15,473 nucleotides of DNA from Bacillota bacterium (GTDB lineage Bacteria; Bacillota; Thermosediminibacteria; Thermosediminibacterales; Thermosediminibacteraceae): assembly GCA_003242255.1 (NCBI GenBank), contig QGUT01000024.1:1-15473 (forward strand). Reading direction: 5' to 3'. Shown here piece by piece: positions 1-11,826 of this stretch. A program made the translations under genes and the position numbers. The notes beneath the pieces were generated by a model that saw nothing but the letters and a program-made list of their open reading frames with translations, was not told the origin of the DNA and made no database searches. Each line of letters starts with the position of its first letter. Positions within the stretch are counted from its first letter, which is position 1.

Positions 1-3126
<3,126 letters not shown>

Positions 3127-3148
3127 AGGGGGTCTCTCCCTTCATTGA

Positions 3149-6754
<3,606 letters not shown>

Positions 6755-6788
6755 TCCATTTTTCACCCCTTTATAAAAGTAAAAATAG

Positions 6789-6824
6789 CCAAAAGCAAGG
6801 CCCTCATTTAAAACCTGCTTTTGG
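6789..6824 (-). terminator. hairpin with U-rich tail in the rpoB leader (possible attenuator)
   Basis: On the minus strand CCAAAAGCA (6824-6816) pairs with TGCTTTTGG (6797-6789). GG/CC extends the stem past a one-base bulge, leaving a 13-nt loop. The 3' arm is followed by CTATTTTTACTTTTAT, and the rpoB Shine-Dalgarno begins about 20 nt later. The plus strand also carries a T6 tract beyond the stem (6825-6830), as in bidirectional terminators. The hairpin lies between the rpoBC promoter and the gene, so it could act as an attenuator or leader element. The tail is interrupted and the stem is AT-rich, so efficient termination is doubtful. Confidence 0.5.
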
Positions 6825-6930
6825 TTTTTTCCGCTACATCTCATCTATATAGTATTGCCCATTTTAAATTCGCTCTATTCAACCATATCGCACCGTTTGA
6901 CTAAATTTGTCCATAATCGTGCAGTTTATA

Positions 6931-6959
6931 ATAATATCATAGAGAAGTTAATTTGTCAA
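6931..6959 (-). promoter_or_regulatory. sigma-A promoter for rpoBC
   Basis: TTGACA at 6959-6954 is a perfect -35 box. A 17-nt spacer precedes TATTAT at 6936-6931, and TG one base before it makes an extended -10. The predicted transcript start is near 6924, giving a leader of about 170 nt before the rpoB ATG. The -35 box overlaps the last sense codons of the upstream ppx gene. Confidence 0.88.
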
Positions 6960-7856
6960 TAAAATTCCTTCCATCAAATCCGCCTCGCTCACAGTGATGG
7001 ATGGGAGTTCGAAAAACTTCATTATTTCCAGAACTATAAGAGCCCCCGCCGCTATGATGTCGGCCCGCTCCGGCGCCAGGCCGGGGATCTCTTTCCTCCG
7101 GCTAAGGTCGAGGTAGCAGAGATTCCTCGCCATCTCTTCCACCGCTTTCAGCGTAAGGGAAGAACCGTGCACCTTCGACCAGTGATACTCCTCAAGCTCA
7201 AGAGAAACAGCGGCAAGGGTTGTAAAAGTGCCTCCGACGCCAATGGCTGTAATTTCTCCGGCCTTTACTTTTTCGAAATTGCCTCCCAAGCCCGAAAGCA
7301 GCTTCCTGGCCTCCCGCTGAAGGGTTTTTATTTCTTCCTCCTTCGGCGGGTCCGACTTTAAAAATTGCCTGGTCCACCTCACGGCTCCCATCGGCAGGCT
7401 TTCTAGCGAGCGGATCTCCTCATCGCCCACGGCCAGTTCGGTGTCTCCCCCGCCGATATCCGCGGCCAGGGCCCCCCCTTCCACCCCAAGGGCCTCCTTT
7501 TCCCCCCTGAACGAAAACCCGGCTTTTTCCTTTTCCGCAAAGAGCCTGGCTTCCAGGCCGGTCCTCAGCTTCAACTCGTCCAGGAATTCTCTTCCGTTTT
7601 CAGCCTCGCGGACCGCGCTGGTGGCAAAGGCGATTAAGCGCTGGCATCCGGAACCCAAAGCTTTCTCTTTAAAAGCCTCTACCGCCGCCACGGTCTTCTC
7701 CATCGATTCCCGGCTGAGCCTTCCATCTTTTACCACGCCTTCGCCCAGGCGGGTCGTCCGCAGGTCCTTGAAGACCGGAATTATTCTTCTCCCCTCGATC
7801 TCGGCAATGAGGAGCCTTACCGAATTGGAGCCCAGGTCAATTACTGCGGCCTTCAT
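6948..7856 (-). CDS. Ppx/GppA-family phosphatase (exopolyphosphatase / pppGpp phosphohydrolase-like)
   Basis: This 302-residue protein matches the short single-module form of the ASKHA-fold Ppx/GppA family, whose members hydrolyse polyphosphate or pppGpp. Seen motifs are: phosphate-1 loop IDLGSNSVRLL (from I6); ATSAVREAENG (residues 79-88); phosphate-2 loop DIGGGDTEL (133-141); GVGGTFTTLAA; and a C-terminal SEADLMEGILL. Two features are odd. The segment that normally reads E-E-A/G, with the catalytic Glu just before the A/G, reads EKEKAG here, so K111 aligns with the base. The second phosphate loop has D138 where Ser is usual. Activity may therefore be changed. The start is ATG at 7856-7854 with GGTGG just upstream. 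It follows yabR past a terminator and ends inside the rpoBC promoter. Family assignment is firm; the substrate is unknown. Confidence 0.9.
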   Translation of the reverse strand: MKAAVIDLGSNSVRLLIAEIEGRRIIPVFKDLRTTRLGEGVVKDGRLSRESMEKTVAAVEAFKEKALGSGCQRLIAFATSAVREAENGREFLDELKLRTGLEARLFAEKEKAGFSFRGEKEALGVEGGALAADIGGGDTELAVGDEEIRSLESLPMGAVRWTRQFLKSDPPKEEEIKTLQREARKLLSGLGGNFEKVKAGEITAIGVGGTFTTLAAVSLELEEYHWSKVHGSSLTLKAVEEMARNLCYLDLSRRKEIPGLAPERADIIAAGALIVLEIMKFFELPSITVSEADLMEGILLTN

Positions 7857-7882
7857 AAATCCACCGTCCTTACAATCGAATT

Positions 7883-7908
7883 AAAAATCCAGGGCTTTAA
7901 CCCTGGAT
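7883..7908 (-). terminator. intrinsic terminator after yabR
   Basis: On the minus strand ATCCAGGG (7908-7901) and CCCTGGAT (7894-7887) form a perfect 8-bp stem with a 6-nt loop, followed directly by TTTTAATT. It lies 19 nt past the yabR stop and only about 30 nt before the ppx start. Transcription of ppx therefore needs read-through or a promoter inside yabR. Confidence 0.78.
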
Positions 7909-7927
7909 GTTTCCAAGTCCTCTATCA

Positions 7928-8302
7928 CTAGGCCTTGCGCTTATATCCTCCCGCGCCTTTCTTGGCCACGTATTTTTTCAGATCTTTTTGGCGCTCTTCG
8001 CTCTCCTTCAAGAACTTTGCCAGTTTTTCTTCAAAGCTCATGGCGTTATTTCTCCGGGGTCTGGTATTTTCCTGCGTCTTTCGGATAGAAAGGCTGATCT
8101 TTCCGTCCTCGGATACGGCGATGACCTTTACCTTCACTACGTCGTTGTAGTTTAAATAATCCCTCACATCCTTTACGAATCCGTCCGCTACCTCCGAAAT
8201 GTGCACCAAGCCGGTGACGCCTTCGGGCAGTTCCACAAAAGCCCCGAATTTGGTTATCCCCGTAACTTTCCCCTCAACGATCTGTCCTACCTCTACAGGC
8301 AT
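7928..8302 (-). CDS. yabR: S1-domain RNA-binding protein (YabR family)
   Basis: This 124-residue protein has a single S1 OB-fold domain at residues 1-75. It opens with VGQIVEGKVTGITKFGAFVEL and continues with GLVHISEVADGFVKDV and KVKVIAVSEDGKISLSI. The C-terminal 45 residues are Lys/Arg-rich and probably disordered, ending in KRKA. This matches Bacillus YabR and the general stress protein 13 type, which are thought to bind RNA or ribosomes. The exact role is not established. The start is ATG at 8302-8300, with AAGGAGG unusually far upstream (12 nt from GGAGG). It has its own promoter after divIC, and a terminator follows it. The position directly after divIC is the conserved Firmicutes order. 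Confidence 0.92.
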   Translation of the reverse strand: MPVEVGQIVEGKVTGITKFGAFVELPEGVTGLVHISEVADGFVKDVRDYLNYNDVVKVKVIAVSEDGKISLSIRKTQENTRPRRNNAMSFEEKLAKFLKESEERQKDLKKYVAKKGAGGYKRKA

Positions 8303-8344
8303 TATAAAAGTATTCCTCCTTCAAAGATTACACTCAATGGCTTT

Positions 8345-8374
8345 ATTATACTTCATGCCTCAATCTTAAGTCAA
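8345..8374 (-). promoter_or_regulatory. sigma-A promoter for yabR
   Basis: TTGACT (8374-8369) and a perfect TATAAT (8350-8345) are separated by 18 nt on the minus strand, in the gap between divIC and yabR. The predicted transcript start near 8338 gives a leader of about 36 nt. This allows yabR, and ppx by read-through, to be expressed apart from the sporulation genes upstream. Confidence 0.85.
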
Positions 8375-8386
8375 TAAAAATTTGGT

Positions 8387-8668
8387 TTAACGCCCCGGGG
8401 AGACCTTGTACAGTATCTCGCCGGGCTTGACCAGGCCGAGCTGGTCCCTCGCCAATTCCTCTATGTAACTGTCGGTATTCAAAAGTTCGATCTCTCTTTG
8501 AAGCTCAGCTCTTTCCGCCGAGAGCCGCTCTATCTCCCGGCTGAGTTCCATTTCCTGCCTTTTCAGGTCATTTATTTTTAATTGCTGAGCTGTAAAAGTA
8601 TAAACGAAATAGACCAAAAAGATTAAAAGCAACACCCTTGACCATTTAATCCTCTTTTTTTCGCCCAC
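8387..8668 (-). CDS. divIC: septum formation initiator, DivIC/FtsB family
   Basis: This 93-residue bitopic membrane protein has a short basic cytoplasmic N-terminus (GEKKRIKWSR), one transmembrane helix at about residues 11-27 (VLLLIFLVYFVYTFTAQ) and a leucine- and glutamate-rich coiled coil at about 30-66. A conserved C-terminal segment reads YIEELARDQLGLVKPGEI, the hallmark of DivIC/FtsB. These proteins pair with FtsL and DivIB/FtsQ at the division septum. The start is GTG at 8668-8666 with GAGGAGG about 7 nt upstream. It follows yabQ by 56 nt and precedes yabR, as in Bacillus. A vegetative division gene would need expression outside sporulation, yet no clear promoter of its own was found. 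Confidence 0.93.
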   Translation of the reverse strand: MGEKKRIKWSRVLLLIFLVYFVYTFTAQQLKINDLKRQEMELSREIERLSAERAELQREIELLNTDSYIEELARDQLGLVKPGEILYKVSPGR

Positions 8669-8724
8669 CGCAAGCCCTCCTCGGTTTTATAAATTCGATG
8701 AATCTTTGGAAATTCCTCTCACCC

Positions 8725-9159
8725 TCAATATTTTCTTTTGGTCATAAAGCGCTGGGCTTCTTCCGCTATTCTCTTTGCGAGCCGCACCAGCTTCCAGCGC
8801 ATCAGACGGGTGATGATCTTCTTCGGAAAGCGGACCGTTTCCAGAAAGATTTTCTCGCACCTGATGGAAATCCTTATAAAATAGGGGCTTACGGCAGAAC
8901 TGTACACCAGAAGTCCTATGGCAAATCCCAAAAAAAGATAGCCCCGGACTTGTCCGTAATTTATTTTATATATGATGTAAAAAGTCATTAAGGCCATAAG
9001 AGCCCAGTAGGCCAAATCACCCAGAGCTGTCAAAAGGAACCCGGGCCTCAGAAACCTTCTCATCCTCCTGTATATGTCAAAAAAAAGTCCGGCTATGACC
9101 CCCGACGACAGAGCACCTACCAGAAAGAGCAGCTGGACATCCACATCGGCTATATTCAT
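8725..9159 (-). CDS. yabQ: spore cortex biosynthesis membrane protein YabQ
   Basis: This 144-residue integral membrane protein has hydrophobic segments at about residues 8-28, 40-62 and 72-95. A strongly basic, amphipathic C-terminal tail (about 100-144) follows and probably faces the cytoplasm. The N-terminal pattern with GLFFDIYRRMRR after the first helix is typical of YabQ. In B. subtilis YabQ is made in the mother cell, sits in the outer forespore membrane and is needed for cortex formation. That protein is about 210 residues, so this one is shorter at the C-terminus. The start is ATG at 9159-9157, with GGTGAGGG overlapping the yabP stop region 13 nt away. yabP and yabQ are clearly translated from one message. 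Confidence 0.9.
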   Translation of the reverse strand: MNIADVDVQLLFLVGALSSGVIAGLFFDIYRRMRRFLRPGFLLTALGDLAYWALMALMTFYIIYKINYGQVRGYLFLGFAIGLLVYSSAVSPYFIRISIRCEKIFLETVRFPKKIITRLMRWKLVRLAKRIAEEAQRFMTKRKY

Positions 9160-9172
9160 AAGCTTTCAGCCC

Positions 9173-9457
9173 TCACCGGAAAAGGCGGTTTAAAAGACCC
9201 TTTCGCTTTTCCCCCGACGGAATTTCTTCGGTATAGGAAATAGCCTTCACATAGCCTTCGACCACTATCACCCCTTCGTCCAGATTCAGTTGCTTCATGT
9301 GCATCTTTTCTCCCTTCACCTGGAGCATGCCCTTTTCGGTAGAGACTACTATATCTTCATCGGTAAATTTGTCTACGTTCAGCACGCCGCCGATCTCCAA
9401 AACTTCCCTGTCGCTCAAAAGGAGCCTGTGCTTGGACGATGACTTTTTTTCTTCCAA
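9173..9457 (-). CDS. yabP: sporulation protein YabP
   Basis: This 94-residue protein of the YabP/YqfC family is predominantly beta. It includes HRLLLSDREVLEIGGVLNV near the N-terminus (residues 10-28), then VDKFTDEDIVV and GMLQVKGEKMHMKQLNLDEG, with a central GYVKAISY. YabP is required with YabQ for spore cortex formation in B. subtilis, but its biochemical activity is unknown. The start is TTG at 9457-9455, with GGGAGGG 7 nt upstream; no ATG is available near it. The Shine-Dalgarno is the 3' arm of a long hairpin (see 9460-9510), which suggests controlled translation. yabQ follows after 13 nt. A SpoIID-like gene lies upstream, in the slot where many Firmicutes carry rqcP/yabO. Confidence 0.92.
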   Translation of the reverse strand: MEEKKSSSKHRLLLSDREVLEIGGVLNVDKFTDEDIVVSTEKGMLQVKGEKMHMKQLNLDEGVIVVEGYVKAISYTEEIPSGEKRKGLLNRLFR

Positions 9458-9459
9458 AT

Positions 9460-9510
9460 AAAAACCCTCCCTTGACTATAATTCCCCTTAAGGAATTATA
9501 TTAGGGAGGG
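9460..9510 (-). terminator. long hairpin: terminator-like, with the yabP ribosome-binding site in its 3' arm
   Basis: On the minus strand CCCTCCCT (9510-9503) pairs with AGGGAGGG (9472-9465). After an asymmetric internal loop (AA versus GTCA), TATAATTCC (9500-9492) pairs with GGAATTATA (9485-9477) around a 6-nt loop. T5 follows at 9464-9460 and then the yabP TTG codon. The hairpin begins 18 nt past the SpoIID-like stop codon. It can serve as that gene's terminator, and its 3' arm GGGAGGG is also the yabP Shine-Dalgarno. Alternatively TATAAT at 9500-9495 could be a -10 box for yabP, but no good -35 matches it. Confidence 0.75.
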
Positions 9511-9528
9511 ACGGATTTTATGACCTTT

Positions 9529-10500
9529 TCAATCCCAGAGTTTGACTATTTCCACGCCTTTGAAGAAATATTTTATTATATCTTCTGGAGATTTTCCCTT
9601 CTCCGCCAGAACCCGGGCGCCCCACTGGGACATCCCCACGCCGTGCCCGAAACCCTTGCCTTCCATTACGACTTTATCGCCATCTATCCTCAAACTGGTG
9701 AGGAGCGTGGACCGCATCCTCATTGGGTCCAGGGCCGTCCTGAGGTCCGCGGCGTGCACGACGGCATCGCCGATCTTTACCTTAGTGGCCCTGCCTGAAG
9801 GCCCTCTTTCCACCACGGACACTTCGCCTATTTCCCCCGGGTCCTGGCCGAGTTTTTCCTTCACGAGCTTTCTCAATTCTTCCTTGCTGAACTCGGCCTT
9901 CCAGGTGCGCTTTCCTTCGGGCCCGGCGTTCTCATCGGGGGATTTGACCACATCGATGTAAGGCGGCTCTTCTTCTTTGTAATTCAGGCCTTCCTTGGCG
10001 GTGGCCGTGATGCCCCCGGCGTGGGAGTGGAACCAGGCCTTGATAAAATTCCCTTTGTACGATATGACCTCTCCCCTGGTCATTTCCACCGCCTTTTTTA
10101 TCCTGTCGTTGATGTTTTCGGGATTCCAGGCCTGGGCCTCCTCAAAATCGGTAGAAATGTGAGCGTCGCCGTACTTGGAAGAACCCTTGTCCTGGACGAA
10201 TTCCAGCACATAGGTCCTGGCGAGGATCGCCTGGGCGGCGAGGGCTTCCACGGGCCAGTTGTTCTCCATCTCCCCGGCCACCACTCCTGCCACATAATCC
10301 TCCAGCTTCATCTTTTTCCTCTCGCCGCTCTCCACTTCGTACACCACTATTTCCGGCTCCTTGCCCTCTCCCTGGCTTATCGCGTCCGGGATTTTAGGGC
10401 TTTCCGGAGTCTTTTCGGCCCTCTGTCTTCCCCCGCATCCCGGGAGAAACAAAGTTAAAATCAGGGCCGCGGCCAGAAAAGCCCGCAGTCTCGCCTTCAT
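9529..10500 (-). CDS. SpoIID/LytB-domain lipoprotein
   Basis: This 323-residue exported protein has a basic N-terminus and a hydrophobic segment (residues 7-20) ending in a lipobox LPGC with C22, so it is predicted to be lipid-anchored. A charged linker runs to about residue 50. The SpoIID domain follows: DYVAGVVAGEM with E77 at the position of the catalytic Glu of SpoIID, EALAAQAILARTY (85-97), HSHAGG (158-163) and the C-terminal GFGHGVGMSQWGA. SpoIID is a lytic transglycosylase that trims denuded glycan during engulfment and cortex remodelling. B. subtilis spoIID is elsewhere and has a transmembrane anchor, so this is a family member, not certainly SpoIID itself. The start is ATG at 10500-10498 with GGGGAGG 7 nt upstream. 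A strong hup terminator precedes it, so it needs its own promoter, which I could not recognise. Confidence 0.88.
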   Translation of the reverse strand: MKARLRAFLAAALILTLFLPGCGGRQRAEKTPESPKIPDAISQGEGKEPEIVVYEVESGERKKMKLEDYVAGVVAGEMENNWPVEALAAQAILARTYVLEFVQDKGSSKYGDAHISTDFEEAQAWNPENINDRIKKAVEMTRGEVISYKGNFIKAWFHSHAGGITATAKEGLNYKEEEPPYIDVVKSPDENAGPEGKRTWKAEFSKEELRKLVKEKLGQDPGEIGEVSVVERGPSGRATKVKIGDAVVHAADLRTALDPMRMRSTLLTSLRIDGDKVVMEGKGFGHGVGMSQWGARVLAEKGKSPEDIIKYFFKGVEIVKLWD

Positions 10501-10583
10501 ATCCCAACCTCCCCGGGGATTTTTTAATCGGTAAACCTACGTTATTATTATTTTTCTAAAGGGGCCGATTAATTAGCGAGAAA

Positions 10584-10613
10584 ATAAAAAAATAGGCTCC
10601 ACCGAGCCTATTT
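10584..10613 (-). terminator. intrinsic terminator after hup
   Basis: On the minus strand AAATAGGCTC (10613-10604) and GAGCCTATTT (10599-10590) form a perfect 10-bp stem closing a 4-nt loop, followed by TTTTT and ATTTTC. It lies about 45 nt after the hup stop and isolates hup from the SpoIID-like gene. Confidence 0.93.
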
Positions 10614-10658
10614 CCATTGAAACTATAATTATGAAACTAAAAAATATTATTGCGGTGA

Positions 10659-10934
10659 TTACTTGTTTATCATGTCTTTAAGGGCTTTGCCTGCTTTAAA
10701 GGCGGGAACCGCAGCCGCAGGAATGTCTATCTCTTCTCCCGTCTGGGGATTGCGGCCTTTTCTCGAGCTTCTTTCCCTCACCTCGAAGGTACCGAATCCG
10801 ACCAGCTGGACCTTGTCCTTTTTCGCCAGGGCTTCGGATACCGCTTCGATAAAGGCATTAAGAGCTTTCTCTGAATCTTTCTTGGTCAAACCGCTCTTTT
10901 CTGCCATCACCGAGACAAGTTCCGCTTTGTTCAC
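10659..10934 (-). CDS. hup: HU-family nucleoid DNA-binding protein
   Basis: This 91-residue protein has the full-length HU architecture. Two N-terminal helices (NKAELVSVMAEKSGLTKKD; AFIEAVSEALAKKDKVQL) lead into GFGTFEVRERSSRKGRNPQTG, which forms the beta-arm with the DNA-intercalating proline (P63), and a C-terminal helix PAFKAGKALKDMINK. HU dimers bend and compact DNA without strong sequence preference. The start is GTG at 10934-10932 with AAGGAGG 8 nt upstream. It follows mazG by 98 nt, where no clear terminator or sigma-A promoter could be picked out, and is closed by a strong terminator. The mazG-hup order is common in Clostridia. Confidence 0.97.
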   Translation of the reverse strand: MNKAELVSVMAEKSGLTKKDSEKALNAFIEAVSEALAKKDKVQLVGFGTFEVRERSSRKGRNPQTGEEIDIPAAAVPAFKAGKALKDMINK

Positions 10935-11032
10935 TCAGCTTCCCTCCTTATCCTAATTTCGTTTGGTCTACCCTTTATCATATTTAGTCTATTCTCCGCG
11001 AAAGGCTAAAATCCTTCTTGTCCCAAGGTAAT

Positions 11033-11821
11033 TTATAACTTTTTTTCTTGGATTTTCCCTTGGTCCCACAACCTGTCCATGTCTTCCAGTGTCATTTCCT
11101 GTAATTTTTTCCCCATTTTTGTCGAAGCTTCCTCGACATATTTAAACCTGCGGATGAATTTATCAGTAGCCCTCTTCAATGCCAGTTCCGGGTTCACGCC
11201 GAGAAACCTCGCCACGTTTACCATCGCGAAGAAAAGGTCCCCTATCTCTTCCATTATTTTTCCTCTATCATCGCCTTTATATACCTCTTTCAGTTCCTCC
11301 AGTTCTTCGTACACCTTTTCCAGGGCCCCATCCACGTTTTCCCAGTCGAAGCCCACTCTCGCTGCCTTTTCCTGAACCTTGTAAGCCTTCATCAGGGCTG
11401 GGAAGGACTCGGGGATCTTGTCCATCGTCTCCGCATAGGATTTTACCTCTTTTTCTTCTTTTTTAATGTCCTCCCAGTGCTTCAGCACCTCTTCGGCCGT
11501 TTTAAGGCTCTTCTCCCCGAAAATATGGGGATGGCGGCGAATCATCTTCCGGCAGATGACATCGACCACATCGTCAAATTTAAACTCTCCCCTTTCTTCG
11601 CCAATCCTCGATAAAAAGACGATCTGCAGCAGCAGGTCTCCCAGCTCTTCCGACAACTCCTTCGGGTCGCCGCCGTCTATGGCATCTATCACTTCATAGG
11701 TTTCTTCCAGCAAAAATGGTTTCAGCGTCTCGGGAGTCTGAGCCTTGTCCCAGGGGCAGCCGTTTTCGCCTCTGAGCCTGGCCATTATATCCACCAGGTC
11801 CCGAATGGTATAGCCGGACAT
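11033..11821 (-). CDS. mazG: nucleoside triphosphate pyrophosphohydrolase MazG
   Basis: This 262-residue protein has two tandem MazG domains. The N-terminal domain has the metal-binding pattern E39-E40-x2-E43 then E59-x2-D62 and the signature RRHPHIFG (95-102). The C-terminal domain repeats it with E172-E173-x2-E176 and E192-x2-D195. MazG hydrolyses NTPs to NMP and pyrophosphate, cleaning up abnormal nucleotides. It is the short form, without the N-terminal methylase-like domain of B. subtilis YabN. I chose ATG at 11821-11819: AGGAGGAGGT lies about 8 nt upstream and the start falls 5 nt after the spoVB stop. An in-frame ATG at 11860 would overlap spoVB by 34 nt and adds 13 residues with no family similarity. 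It is translationally coupled to spoVB. Confidence 0.96.
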   Translation of the reverse strand: MSGYTIRDLVDIMARLRGENGCPWDKAQTPETLKPFLLEETYEVIDAIDGGDPKELSEELGDLLLQIVFLSRIGEERGEFKFDDVVDVICRKMIRRHPHIFGEKSLKTAEEVLKHWEDIKKEEKEVKSYAETMDKIPESFPALMKAYKVQEKAARVGFDWENVDGALEKVYEELEELKEVYKGDDRGKIMEEIGDLFFAMVNVARFLGVNPELALKRATDKFIRRFKYVEEASTKMGKKLQEMTLEDMDRLWDQGKIQEKKL

Positions 11822-11826
11822 ACCGA

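Noticed and set aside
6755..6844. A 30-residue N-terminal extension of RpoB starting at 6844
   Set aside because: It runs through the leader hairpin, lacks similarity to RpoB and has no ribosome-binding site. The ATG at 6754 has one.
8669..8724. TTTCCA/TATAAA as a divIC promoter
   Set aside because: The spacer is only 15 nt and both boxes are imperfect; too weak to list.
9515..9522. CATAAAAT on the minus strand as a sigma-E -10 box before yabP
   Set aside because: No matching -35 element lies at the needed 14-15 nt spacing, so the match is likely chance.
10935..11032. TATGAT in the mazG-hup gap as a hup promoter -10 box, and a CCTT/AAGG stem as a mazG terminator
   Set aside because: No -35 lies at suitable spacing, and the 4-bp stem has no U-tract. 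hup may still have a promoter here, but I cannot support one.
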